Under the pieces are notes generated by a model, which was not told the DNA's origin, ran no database searches, and worked only from the letters and a program-made list of their open reading frames with translations. The translations under genes and the position numbers were made by a program. From an uncultured Oscillospiraceae bacterium (GTDB lineage: Bacteria; Bacillota; Clostridia; Oscillospirales; Acutalibacteraceae): 64,000 nucleotides of DNA. The stretch covers positions 1 to 64,000 of the forward strand of contig CABULH010000005.1 of the NCBI GenBank assembly GCA_902492455.1, given 5' to 3'. Shown here in pieces: positions 24,440 through 33,158 of the stretch; the first letter of the stretch is position 1, and the number at the start of each line of letters is the position of its first letter.

Positions 24440-24477
24440 GAAGTTCCCTCCGCTCAACTCATTCAGTCATATTTATT

Positions 24478-24506
24478 AAGATAGCATATTCGCGGACAAA
24501 ATGCAA
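24478..24506 (-). promoter_or_regulatory. Sigma-A promoter of secG
   Basis: Minus strand TTGCAT (24501-24506), 17-base spacer, TATCTT (24478-24483), about 40 bases before the secG ATG. Confidence 0.65.
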
Positions 24507-24524
24507 GAAGTTTTCTGTTCTCCT

Positions 24525-24677
24525 TCCGGGAAAACAAATTTTTTTGCATATCGGTGCATGAAGCTTCCCGGACGCGGGCATGATAAGTCCGGCGCGAGAT
24601 ACGATTATTGCGTTTGCTGTATCCGCTGCCGGAACCGCTATCGTACGGGTTACACTCCGTCCGGCAGCGGTTTTTTT
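24525..24677 (+). ncRNA. Candidate plus-strand small RNA ending in an intrinsic terminator
   Basis: Between secG and parC, both minus-strand genes, the plus strand shows TCCGGGAA/TTCCCGGA (24525-24532 with 24565-24572) and then CCGCTGCCGGA/TCCGGCAGCGG (24623-24633 with 24660-24670) followed by seven T. The T-run is only on the plus strand, so this terminator does not serve the neighbouring genes. No convincing promoter was found. It may instead be a bidirectional boundary. Confidence 0.35.
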
Positions 24678-24686
24678 ATGTCCCCG

Positions 24687-26936
24687 TCACTCCAGCGTCA
24701 GCTGTTCCCCGATATCCTCGGCCAGGGGCATTGCTCCCGCAGCAGGCAGCGATTTGGTGCGATACCGATTAGATTTGCTCACCATTTCCTCCCGGAAGGG
24801 CACCACTTCTTTGAGCCGATGAGCGCCTTTCAAGGTCATCACCTGTACCCCGATGGTGTTCCGGGTGGATTTGGCGGTTACCGCACCGGTGTGCATCACC
24901 AGCATTCTCCCGGATGTGGAGCGCAGCAGGAATTCCCCATCCTCCGGAATATGAAACGCAGCTACCAGCGGACATTTATCGGAATAAGCGCCCACCAGCT
25001 TGCGGCGGTTGGTCTTGGTTGCGTAAGAAGAGAGCTCTACCTTGGCCGCTTTTCCGTTTTCAAAGAAAAAGAGCAGATAGCCGCTGTAGTCGGTGGTTAC
25101 CACCATATAAACGGCATTTTCCCCTTCGTCAAAGCCCAGCTTGGTGGCTACATAATCTCCCATGGCGCTGGCCTTGGTATCGGCAAAATCCGCCGCTTTG
25201 GCCTTATAAACCGTGGCTTTATCGGTGAAAAAGAGCAGATCCCGGCTGTTGGTGGTTTCCACTGTCTGGATAATCCGATCCCCTTCCTTCAGTTTGTGCT
25301 CGCTGCTCATCCGCAAAGATTGAGGGGTGATCTTTTTGAAATATCCCTCGGCGGTGAAGAAGAGGGTGCAGGGATAATCCGGAATTTCCTCCTCCGCCTC
25401 AGCAGCAGCCTCCTCGATCTCGGAAGCATAAAGCAGCTGACTGCGGCGGGGCTGCCCATACTTTTTGCTGATCTCCTGCAGTTCGCCGATGATGATTCCC
25501 CGGATGCGGGCGGCGCTTTTCAGAATTGCTTCCATCTCAGCGATGTCCCGTTCCAGCTTCTGAATCTCCTCGGTGCGCTTGAGAATGTATTCCCGGTTCA
25601 GATGGCGCAGCTTGATTTCCGCCACATACTCCGCCTGAATCTTATCGATCCCGAACCCGATCATCAGGTTGGGGACCACCTCTTCCTCCTCTTCGGTGGA
25701 ACGGACAATGCGGATGGCCTTGTCGATATCCAGCAGAATCTTTTCCAAACCCTTGAGGAGGTGCAGTTTTTCCTTGGCCTTGTCCAGGTCAAAGTACACC
25801 CGGCGCCGCACGCATTCCATCCGGAAGGCGATCCATTCGTCCAGAATTTCCCGCACGCCCAGCACCCGGGGCACTCCGGCGATGAGGATGTTGAAATTGC
25901 AGGAAAAGCTGTCCTGCAGCGGCGTCATAGCAAACAGACGATTCATCAGCTTGTCCGGATCCACGCCCCGTTTGAGATCGATGGTGATCTTCAAGCCGTC
26001 CAATCCGATCTCATTGCGTACGTCAGATATTTCCCGGATTTTCCCTGTTTTTACCAAATCGGTCAGTTTGGCAATAATGGCTTCCACCGTGGTGGTGGAA
26101 GGGATTTGGGTGATATCGATGCAGTTGGCTTCCTTATCGTAGCTGTACACCGACCGAACCCGAACGCTGCCCCGACCGGTACGGTAGATCTTTTCCAATT
26201 CGTCCCGATCATAGATGATGAGACCGCCGCCGGGAAAATCCGGCGCCTTCAGGGTTTCCGCGAGATCATGCTCGCTGTTTTTCATCAGCGCAATGGTGGT
26301 GTCGCATACCTCCTGCAGATTAAAGGAGCAGATATTGCTGGCCATTCCGACAGCGATGCCCATATTGTTATTCACTAAAATAGACGGGAAGCCCACAGGC
26401 AGCAGGGTCGGCTCCTTCATGGTGGCGTCGTAGTTGTCCACAAAATCCACGGTGTCCTTGTCGATATCCCGGAACAGTTCCCCGGCAATGGGATCCAGCT
26501 TGGCCTCGGTATACCGGGAGGCGGCGTATTCCATATCGCTGGAATACGCCCGGCCAAAATTGCCCTTGGAATCTACAAAAGGATGCAGCAGCGCCTGATA
26601 GCCCCGGGACAGCCGGACCATCGTCTCATAAATCGCCGCGTCGCCATGGGGATTCAGCTTCATGGTGGCACCCACGATATTGGCGGATTTGGTCCGCGCT
26701 CCGGTCAGCAGCCCCATCTTGTACATGGTGTACAGCAGCTTTCGATGGGATGGCTTAAAACCGTCGATCTCCGGAATCGCCCGGGACATGATCACGCTCA
26801 TGGCATAGGGCATATAGTTGGTTTCCAGCGTGTCGGTGATCCGCTGGCTTTCCACCAGTCCTGCTCCGGCAATATGGGCGTTTTCCGGCAGCTTTTCCAA
26901 CCCCGCCGCGCTGCTTTTTCTCGTTTTTTTCGCCAA
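24687..26936 (-). CDS. parC: DNA topoisomerase IV subunit A (ParC-type)
   Basis: Type IIA topoisomerase A subunit, 749 residues, which breaks and rejoins DNA to decatenate chromosomes. The N-terminal signature YAMSVIMSRAIPEIDGFKPSHRK (in part) is present and the DNA-attacking tyrosine is Tyr142 in AASRYTEAK. A coiled-coil tower (ELKLRHLNREY region) and a short C-terminal domain follow; the gyrase-specific QRRGGKG box is not seen, which argues for topoisomerase IV. The start is TTG 26934-26936 with AAAGGA upstream. It follows parE with a small membrane protein gene between them. Confidence 0.88.
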   Translation of the reverse strand: MAKKTRKSSAAGLEKLPENAHIAGAGLVESQRITDTLETNYMPYAMSVIMSRAIPEIDGFKPSHRKLLYTMYKMGLLTGARTKSANIVGATMKLNPHGDAAIYETMVRLSRGYQALLHPFVDSKGNFGRAYSSDMEYAASRYTEAKLDPIAGELFRDIDKDTVDFVDNYDATMKEPTLLPVGFPSILVNNNMGIAVGMASNICSFNLQEVCDTTIALMKNSEHDLAETLKAPDFPGGGLIIYDRDELEKIYRTGRGSVRVRSVYSYDKEANCIDITQIPSTTTVEAIIAKLTDLVKTGKIREISDVRNEIGLDGLKITIDLKRGVDPDKLMNRLFAMTPLQDSFSCNFNILIAGVPRVLGVREILDEWIAFRMECVRRRVYFDLDKAKEKLHLLKGLEKILLDIDKAIRIVRSTEEEEEVVPNLMIGFGIDKIQAEYVAEIKLRHLNREYILKRTEEIQKLERDIAEMEAILKSAARIRGIIIGELQEISKKYGQPRRSQLLYASEIEEAAAEAEEEIPDYPCTLFFTAEGYFKKITPQSLRMSSEHKLKEGDRIIQTVETTNSRDLLFFTDKATVYKAKAADFADTKASAMGDYVATKLGFDEGENAVYMVVTTDYSGYLLFFFENGKAAKVELSSYATKTNRRKLVGAYSDKCPLVAAFHIPEDGEFLLRSTSGRMLVMHTGAVTAKSTRNTIGVQVMTLKGAHRLKEVVPFREEMVSKSNRYRTKSLPAAGAMPLAEDIGEQLTLE

Positions 26937-26996
26937 CGTTTTTCGATCCTTTCTCCGCCGAATCTGTAAAGCTATTTAACCTTACCGTCCTTCACG

Positions 26997-27197
26997 TTAA
27001 CGCGGCCTGGGGCCGCCGCGCCATTCATCCTCATTTTGAGGAAAATTCCGGCCGCGCTTCTTCTTTTTCCGCTGAAAAAAGGAAGCGACTGCCCAGATCA
27101 GACAACCGGCCGCCGCTACGCCCACGGCAGTCAGTAGTACCCGCAGCATATCCGCCATCCCCGCGCTCAGCACCCCGGGCATTGTTTCGATTATCAT
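26997..27197 (-). CDS. Small single-pass membrane protein between parE and parC
   Basis: A 66-residue protein: a short N-terminus, one hydrophobic segment (about 15-42, rich in Val, Ala and Leu) and a strongly basic tail (QRKKKKRGRN). The family is not recognised. Its ATG overlaps the parE stop codon (TGATG, 27195-27199), which indicates translational coupling, with GGTGG upstream as ribosome site. Position between the two topoisomerase IV subunits is unusual. It could tether or merely share the transcript; no function is claimed. Confidence 0.6.
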   Translation of the reverse strand: MIIETMPGVLSAGMADMLRVLLTAVGVAAAGCLIWAVASFFQRKKKKRGRNFPQNEDEWRGGPRPR

Positions 27198-29200
27198 CAG
27201 CTCACATCCACCAATTCCAGATATTGACTGCCCTTTTCCGAAATAAAATCCTTCCGGCCGGAGAGGTTATCTCCCAGCAGCACATCGAACATCACTTCGG
27301 TGGCCGCCGCGTCGGCGGGCTCCACCCTCACCAGTCGCCGGGTGGCGGGGTTCATCGTGGTCATGGACATCATATCCGGATCATTTTCACCCAATCCTTT
27401 GGAACGCTGAATGGTATACTTGGCGTCCCCGACGGTTTTCAGAATATCTGCCTTTTCCGACTCATTATAGGCAAAATAGGTATCTGTTTTGGTGTTGATC
27501 TCATACAGCGGCGTTTCCGCGATGAACACCAGCCCCTTCTCAATAAGGGTGGGGGTCAGCCGATAGAGCATGGTTAAAATCAGGGTGCGGATCTGGAAGC
27601 CGTCCACGTCGGCATCGGTGCAGATAATCACCTTATTCCAGCGCAGCAGACTGAGATCGAAGGTCGCCAAATCCTTATTGGCTTTACTTTTGACCTCCAC
27701 GCCGCAGCCCAGCACCTTGAGCAGATCGGTGATGATCTCATTCTTGAAAATCTTGTCGTATTCCGCCTTGAGGCAGTTGAGAATCTTGCCGCGGACAGGA
27801 ATAATCGCCTGGAAATCCGGATTGCGGGCCTGGATACAGGCGCCCATAGCAGATTTCCCCTCCACGATGAAAAGCTCCCTTTCTTCCACCTTCCGGCTGC
27901 GGCAGTCCACAAAGCTCTGCACCCGGGAGGCCAGATCATTGCCCGATTGGAGGGTCTTCTTCAGATTCAGCCGGGTGGATTCCGCTTTTTCCCGGCTGCG
28001 CTTATTAATCAGTACCTGCTCGGTGAGCTTGTCCGCTTCCGCCTTATTTTCCAGGAAATAAATCTCCAGATTATGCCGCAGGAACTCGGTCATGGCCTCC
28101 TGGATAAACTTATTGTTGATGGCTTTTTTGGTCTGATTTTCGTAGGAGGTTTGGGTGGAGAAGGAGGAGGAAACCAGCACCAGACAATCCTGCACGTCCT
28201 GGTAACCGATCTTGCTCTCGTTTTTCAGATACTTGCCGTTCTGCTTGAGATAGGCGTCGATCTGGGAAACAAAGGCCGAACGCACCGCCTTTTCCGGTGA
28301 ACCGCCGTGCTCCAGCCAGCTGCTGTTGTGGTAGTATTCCTGCAGATTCAGCTTATTGGAAAAGCAGAGGGCCACATTCAGCTTAACCTTGTATTCCGGC
28401 TTATCCGCCCGATCCCGGCCTTTGCGCTCCGCCGTCCAAACCTGCACATCGGTGAGCCGTTCCTCTCCCACCAATTCTTTCACATAATCTTCGATGCCGT
28501 TTTCGTAGACAAACTCCTCCGTATCAAAGCTCCGGCCGTTTTGACTGCGGAGGATAAACAGAAGATTGGGATTGACAATCGCCTGGCGGCGCAGGATGTC
28601 CTGGTAATATTCCAGCGGCACCGCGATGTCGGTGAATACCTGGAGATCCGGTTTCCAGCGGATGGTGGTTCCCGTGTCCTTTTTGGCGTAAGGCTCCTTT
28701 TTCAGCCCGCCGATATTTTCGCCGTGCTCGAAATGCAGAGTATAGCGAAAGCCGTCCCGCCGCACCTCCACATCCATGTATTCGGAGGAATATTGGGTGG
28801 CGCAGGCGCCCAGACCGTTGAGGCCCAAGGAATATTCGTAGCTTTCTCCTTCATTAGTATTGTATTTGCCGCCGGCATACAATTCGCAGAAGATCAGCTC
28901 CCAGTTGAAACGCTGTTCCTTGGGATTGTAGTCCACCGGCATGCCCCGGCCGAAATCCTGCACCTCGATGGAGCCGTCTTCAAACCGGGTGGTGACGATC
29001 TTGCTGCCGTGTCCCTCCCTGGCTTCATCTATGGAGTTGGACAGGATTTCAAAGACCGCATGTTCGCAGCCTTCCAAACCATCCGAGCCAAAGATAACCG
29101 CCGGACGTTTGCGCACCCGGTCGGCGCCTTTCAATGAGGTAATGCTTTCATTGCCGTAGCTTTGCTTTTTGGGAGCCACTGCTGAATCCATCCTTCCCAT
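27197..29200 (-). CDS. parE: DNA topoisomerase IV subunit B (ParE-type)
   Basis: Type IIA topoisomerase B subunit, 667 residues. The GHKL ATPase part includes KRPAVIFGSDGLEG, EILSNSIDEA (the catalytic Glu and Asn), VQDFGRGMPVD and a glycine lid LGLNGLGACATQYSS. The TOPRIM domain has LFIVEGKSAMG and CTDADVDGFQIR. The sequence is of the divergent clostridial kind that pairs with a ParC-type A subunit. The start is ATG 29200 with AAGGACG about 10 bases upstream. A promoter with TTGACA lies in the 197-base upstream gap. The downstream small gene overlaps its stop codon. Confidence 0.9.
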   Translation of the reverse strand: MGRMDSAVAPKKQSYGNESITSLKGADRVRKRPAVIFGSDGLEGCEHAVFEILSNSIDEAREGHGSKIVTTRFEDGSIEVQDFGRGMPVDYNPKEQRFNWELIFCELYAGGKYNTNEGESYEYSLGLNGLGACATQYSSEYMDVEVRRDGFRYTLHFEHGENIGGLKKEPYAKKDTGTTIRWKPDLQVFTDIAVPLEYYQDILRRQAIVNPNLLFILRSQNGRSFDTEEFVYENGIEDYVKELVGEERLTDVQVWTAERKGRDRADKPEYKVKLNVALCFSNKLNLQEYYHNSSWLEHGGSPEKAVRSAFVSQIDAYLKQNGKYLKNESKIGYQDVQDCLVLVSSSFSTQTSYENQTKKAINNKFIQEAMTEFLRHNLEIYFLENKAEADKLTEQVLINKRSREKAESTRLNLKKTLQSGNDLASRVQSFVDCRSRKVEERELFIVEGKSAMGACIQARNPDFQAIIPVRGKILNCLKAEYDKIFKNEIITDLLKVLGCGVEVKSKANKDLATFDLSLLRWNKVIICTDADVDGFQIRTLILTMLYRLTPTLIEKGLVFIAETPLYEINTKTDTYFAYNESEKADILKTVGDAKYTIQRSKGLGENDPDMMSMTTMNPATRRLVRVEPADAAATEVMFDVLLGDNLSGRKDFISEKGSQYLELVDVS

Positions 29201-29231
29201 ATGGTTAAACGTCCTTGTTCAGAAAATTCCC

Positions 29232-29269
29232 ATTATATTACTTTACCCTATATCTTGGGGTTCTGTCAA
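29232..29269 (-). promoter_or_regulatory. Promoter of the parE operon
   Basis: Minus strand TTGACA (29264-29269) with TAAAGT (29240-29245) at 18 bases. A perfect TATAAT (29232-29237) lies 8 bases further but at too long a spacing, so either -10 may be used. Confidence 0.6.
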
Positions 29270-29353
29270 GGAAAATCGCTGTGCCTGATCAAAATGAGCG
29301 GTAAAGCCGGCAGCTGGTAAATATAGTATCCAGACGGCAATGGCGAAATATGC

Positions 29354-29390
29354 AGAACAGCAGGAATGTTTGTGACATTCCTGCTGTTCT
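29354..29390. terminator. Hairpin between parE promoter region and the LURP-one gene
   Basis: Perfect 16-base arms AGAACAGCAGGAATGT (29354-29369) and ACATTCCTGCTGTTCT (29375-29390) with a 5-base loop, 7 bases after the LURP-one stop codon. No T-run follows on either strand, so termination efficiency is uncertain. Confidence 0.6.
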
Positions 29391-29397
29391 ATTCACA

Positions 29398-29868
29398 TTA
29401 GTCGTTGGAACACTTTTCCGCGTCGATTGCCAAAACCACCATCAGCACCAGCAGCGCGTCCCGTGAGTCCGCAACATCGATGGAATAGGTGTCTGTCCAG
29501 TTGAAAATTTCCTTGCTCACCGCGGCCACCGGCCGACCGTAAGCATCCTGAATCCGGTAATCCCACCCCATAAAATCGCCGTCGATCTGCCAGCCGTTGC
29601 AGTCGATCTGAAATCGCTGCTTAAAAAGAGTGAACTCCTTGGTGATGCAGCCTACATACCGCTCTCCCACATACAGCTCAAACTTCGGCAGAAAGGTGAA
29701 CACCGCTTCTTTTACCATGCCGATGTGTCTGCCCTGGGCGTTGAGGATATGGAGCTTGTGCCCCCAGGAGGGCTTTCCTTCCACCGAAAAAATGGTGCTG
29801 CCGCCTTCATCATAGATATCGTAGCTGTCAAACCAGGAAAAAAAGCGCTGTTTAAATAAAAGCTTCAT
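29398..29868 (-). CDS. LURP-one-related (YxjI-like) family protein
   Basis: A 156-residue protein with the tubby-like beta-barrel pattern of the LURP-one-related family: LLFKQRFFSWFDSYDIYD, repeated short strands with GHKLHILNAQGRHIG, and a final hydrophobic helix (LLVLMVVLAID) that fills the barrel. No enzymatic function is known. The ATG has GGAGGG upstream. It follows the SPFH protein gene by 21 bases; both are probably one transcript, suggesting a shared membrane-related role that is not further defined. Confidence 0.78.
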   Translation of the reverse strand: MKLLFKQRFFSWFDSYDIYDEGGSTIFSVEGKPSWGHKLHILNAQGRHIGMVKEAVFTFLPKFELYVGERYVGCITKEFTLFKQRFQIDCNGWQIDGDFMGWDYRIQDAYGRPVAAVSKEIFNWTDTYSIDVADSRDALLVLMVVLAIDAEKCSND

Positions 29869-29889
29869 AAACCCTCCATCTTTTTAGGA

Positions 29890-30705
29890 TTACTCGCCTT
29901 CTTTGGCGCTGTCTGGATTGAGAGAGAGCAGCAGGCCGGCATCCCCGCCGTAATAGGTAGGCATACGGCCATCCCATTTCTCCAGGAACTCCAGTTCGAT
30001 AATGGCTTCCGACAAAGCGGCGTTCTTGATCTCCATGGCCTCCGCCTCACCCTTGGCCTTGATAACCGCCTGTTCCGCCTCTGTCTTGATCCTTTCCAGA
30101 TCGTATTTTGCCTTCAGGGCATTCTGCTCCGCCACCTGTTTTTCCTCAATGGCTTTATCAAAAGCGGCGCTGAAGGTTAGATCGGTGATGTTGAAGCTGT
30201 CCACAAATATGTACTTGTCCTTGAGCCGTTCCGCAATCATTTCCTTCATCTGGCCGGATATCTCGCTGCGGCGGGTGATGGTTTCCTCCGCCGTATACTG
30301 GGAGGTCACCGACTTGATGCATTCGTTGACCGCCGGCGCGATGATCGTGTCTTCATAGTTCAGACTGAGATTCTTGTACAGTTTATCCACACTGGCGCCG
30401 TCCACCCGATAATTCAGCGCCACGTTGGTGGTGATGGACTGCATATCCTTGCTGGCGGAGGTTCCCCCTTCAATGGTGTATTTCTTCACTCTGGCGTCCA
30501 CATGAACGATGGACTGGGCAAAAGGAAGCTTGAAATTCAGCCCCTCATTTACCACCACATTGTCCACCGCTCCCATGGTGAGCCGTACCCCCTTAAAACC
30601 TGCGGGCACTACATCAAAGCAATTGAAAACCAAAATCAGCAGCACCAACACAACAGGAACAATAATCAACAGCTTTTTCACAAATCCAGGGATCTTCTTT
30701 TCCAT
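29890..30705 (-). CDS. SPFH/prohibitin family membrane protein
   Basis: About 271 residues: one N-terminal membrane segment (about 10-30), an SPFH/band-7 domain (VVPAGFKGVRLTMG to about 190), and a coiled-coil tail rich in Ala, Lys and Glu (AEQAVIKAKGEAEAMEIKNA). Such proteins form membrane-anchored oligomeric cages. The frame also allows GTG 30712-30714, four bases after GGAGG; ATG 30703-30705 is 13 bases away from it, so the start is uncertain by three residues. The LURP-one gene follows directly, and a strong hairpin lies upstream. Confidence 0.85.
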   Translation of the reverse strand: MEKKIPGFVKKLLIIVPVVLVLLILVFNCFDVVPAGFKGVRLTMGAVDNVVVNEGLNFKLPFAQSIVHVDARVKKYTIEGGTSASKDMQSITTNVALNYRVDGASVDKLYKNLSLNYEDTIIAPAVNECIKSVTSQYTAEETITRRSEISGQMKEMIAERLKDKYIFVDSFNITDLTFSAAFDKAIEEKQVAEQNALKAKYDLERIKTEAEQAVIKAKGEAEAMEIKNAALSEAIIELEFLEKWDGRMPTYYGGDAGLLLSLNPDSAKEGE

Positions 30706-30795
30706 TACTCTCACAACTCCTCCGACTTTATTTTATTCTTATCCTACTGGTTTCTGTTTCGGCTGTCAACTATAGAAGGCTATCTTTCCAAAGCC

Positions 30796-30838
30796 AAAGC
30801 GCGATCCTCCGGGAACCGCCCCCGGAGGATCGCGCTTT
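30796..30838. terminator. Bidirectional-looking terminator after the hypothetical gene
   Basis: Perfect 18-base arms (30796-30813 and 30821-30838, core GCGCGATCCTCCGGG). T-rich flanks exist on the plus side (TTTTT) and weakly on the minus side (TTTGG). It separates the sigma-factor locus from the SPFH gene. Confidence 0.8.
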
Positions 30839-30843
30839 TTAAC

Positions 30844-31353
30844 TTAAGATTGAAGTCTTGACTTCTCTTCCTGTACTTTCAACCGATCCGTCCAGTAGAT
30901 ATAATCATTCTCGTTGATTTCCCGCATACGTCCGCTGTAATAGATAAAGTACTGGCCGTCTCGCATACCGAATAACAAATCACCATTTAATTCAGGAGAA
31001 AAAGATACCGTATAAACAGCCGAATCGCAGATATTATCAAATTCATCCACTAAAACATACCTATAAGGTAATAAATCACCCATAGATGGAGATTCATAAA
31101 AAAACTCGTATAATAAATCTTTCATGAATGATATATCTGTTTCATCGCTTCCTAAACTACGCCGGTCTCCTATCCATTCGGATCCGCTGACAACATAAGA
31201 TTTCAAATTATCCGCCATATCCAGTATCAGCCCGCCGCCAATAATCTGTTCCTCCATCCATTTCCAGTCTACTTTTCCGTTTACCATGTAAGCGGTGTAA
31301 TCCAAAGGTGCCATATAAATGGGAACATCCAGACGTTCCAGCAGCTCCCGCAC
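30844..31353 (-). CDS. Hypothetical protein in phase with the preceding stop codon
   Basis: A 169-residue soluble, acidic protein with no recognised family. The best available start is GTG 31351-31353 with only a weak AGG upstream. The frame is open for 23 more codons back to the TGA (31423-31425) that ends the beta-propeller gene, and that stretch (FETWEKEKELPAGEQ) looks coded too. The two genes are thus in the same frame, separated by a single stop. It may be a separate gene with an unusual start, or the broken C-terminal part of a longer protein or of a related copy. Confidence 0.55.
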   Translation of the reverse strand: MRELLERLDVPIYMAPLDYTAYMVNGKVDWKWMEEQIIGGGLILDMADNLKSYVVSGSEWIGDRRSLGSDETDISFMKDLLYEFFYESPSMGDLLPYRYVLVDEFDNICDSAVYTVSFSPELNGDLLFGMRDGQYFIYYSGRMREINENDYIYWTDRLKVQEEKSRLQS

Positions 31354-31422
31354 AGCGGCCTGCTCACCGGCCGGTAGCTCTTTTTCTTTCTCCCATGTCT
31401 CGAAAGGGCAATTCAGCCTGGT

Positions 31423-33144
31423 TCATTTATGAGTGATGTCTGTAAACCGATTCGTCCGGTAATCCTCTAAGGCTACGAATGTCTGTATACCTCCAGGATG
31501 ATACAAACTGGTATAATCCAGGAATAAAAAGCCCTCACCTTCATAAGCCACCAGTCCATCGGAGTGCTTTTCTATGATATGAGAAAAGCTGCTGATAGAA
31601 TCGAGTCCTCCTGTCTGGAAAAGTTCGTCAAATTGAACAGCCGGATCATTTTCCCTTTCCTGCCGCACCTGTTCGGGATCCTGCCGGGCGTTCTCGGTGC
31701 ATTGATAACCTAAAAGCAGGGTGTTATTCTCCTCATCGAAATACGCGTAGAAAAACACCTGTTTTCCGCTGTTTTCTCCTTCCTCGGTTGCTTTGAGGAA
31801 CTGAGGATCAACGGTTATCTGAAATTCCTTTCCGGTGGCGATCTCCCGGCAGGTTATCGTCTCCTTGCCCCGGCTGTAATAATACAAATAGCGGGTATCG
31901 GGGCTGAAGGCATACGCATAGACATAGCTGTCCGACACCAATTTCTCTTCTCTGGTGCGCAGATTTTCCACCGTCAGCTGCTGACACTCCTCCACATAAC
32001 GCTCGGCTCGGCCGATGAGGAAACCGTACTGATCCGGCAGGTCCGCCGCTTCCTCCAAGGAAATACTCTCCCCCGTGGCGCAGGTCACCACATTCACACC
32101 GTCGTCCGTCCGGACCACCAGCCTGCTGTCATCCGGCAAGGCGTGGAGAATCTCCCCTTTGAATTCCCGGCTCTCGCCGGTTTCCACGCTGTAGATCACC
32201 ATAGTGCGCTGCCGTCCGTTGTCCGCAATCGCATCGCCGCTCATCTTGGTGTAGTAAACATACTTCCCGCCGGGAGACAGCCGAGCGTCGTCCATGGCAT
32301 CCCAGATGTATTTTCCGGCGCTGTTCTTTAAAATGTTCGTTACCTCAGCGGTCTCCAAATTAAGCAGTAAAATATCATCCACATGACTGTTCTTCCGCGG
32401 ATTCATCGTCACAAAATAGGGCGCGCCAGACAGCTTCTCTTCCGGTCCGCCTGCGTGATATACGCTCTGATACAAAGAGACGGGAAGCTTTTTATATTCC
32501 CCGGTGTTCAAATCCATACAATAGGAAGGATTTCCACTCATCCCCTGTAGGGTGAACACCGCCTTGCCCAGGGTCGGTTCATAAAAATGCACGCCGATTT
32601 TCGTCTCTTCGCCGCATACCCCATCCGACATCAATATATTCCGTATGACGTGGGTCACGCAGAAAATCGACTGGGTCTGCGTGTCGTAATATACCCCTGA
32701 ACAGGACTCATGCCCTGGATTGTCATAGCGCGATGACAAATTAAGAAAACGAGCGTTCACGTAGCCGTTGAATCCGTCGGTATCCTTCAGCCCGGAGTTC
32801 TCGTAAAGAAAGGGACTGACAGATAATGCACCTGGCGCGTACCAGCTAGGAATCTGATTGATTACACTGATCTGACTTGAATCGGGAGAGGATGATATCT
32901 CGCTGATAGTCCAGCTAGAAGAATCAATTGCTTCTATCCGATCCGGCCAAAAATAGATTCCCAGCGCGGCAACAATGATCAGCACCAAAGCGGAAGCGGC
33001 TGCCGCAATCCGGTACCGGTTCATGGAAAAGCAGATAGGCTTCGACGGCGAAGCGCAGGCGGCCCGGGGCAGCTTGTCTCGGATATCTGGCGTCTGCTTT
33101 TCGCGGTACTGTTTATACCTATGCAGAAATTCCTTATACTTCAT
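31423..33144 (-). CDS. Membrane-anchored beta-propeller protein, putative anti-sigma factor
   Basis: The 573-residue protein has a basic cytoplasmic N-terminus (1-44), one membrane segment (about 45-66) and a long extracytoplasmic part with WD40/TolB-like strands (ILLLNLETAEVTNILKN, LSPGGKYVYYTKM, FSPDTRYLYYYSRG). No zinc anti-sigma motif (HX3CX2C) is seen. Because it starts 14 bases after an ECF sigma factor gene and has this topology, a role in sequestering that sigma factor and sensing an outside signal is inferred. The ATG has GAGAGGAG upstream. An in-phase reading frame follows its stop codon. Confidence 0.7.
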   Translation of the reverse strand: MKYKEFLHRYKQYREKQTPDIRDKLPRAACASPSKPICFSMNRYRIAAAASALVLIIVAALGIYFWPDRIEAIDSSSWTISEISSSPDSSQISVINQIPSWYAPGALSVSPFLYENSGLKDTDGFNGYVNARFLNLSSRYDNPGHESCSGVYYDTQTQSIFCVTHVIRNILMSDGVCGEETKIGVHFYEPTLGKAVFTLQGMSGNPSYCMDLNTGEYKKLPVSLYQSVYHAGGPEEKLSGAPYFVTMNPRKNSHVDDILLLNLETAEVTNILKNSAGKYIWDAMDDARLSPGGKYVYYTKMSGDAIADNGRQRTMVIYSVETGESREFKGEILHALPDDSRLVVRTDDGVNVVTCATGESISLEEAADLPDQYGFLIGRAERYVEECQQLTVENLRTREEKLVSDSYVYAYAFSPDTRYLYYYSRGKETITCREIATGKEFQITVDPQFLKATEEGENSGKQVFFYAYFDEENNTLLLGYQCTENARQDPEQVRQERENDPAVQFDELFQTGGLDSISSFSHIIEKHSDGLVAYEGEGFLFLDYTSLYHPGGIQTFVALEDYRTNRFTDITHK

Positions 33145-33158
33145 GCGGATACTCCTCT

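Noticed and set aside
31423..31425. TGA as a selenocysteine codon joining the propeller protein and the next frame
   Set aside because: No convincing selenocysteine insertion hairpin was seen right after it and the protein type is not a known selenoprotein; a nonsense change or separate gene is simpler.
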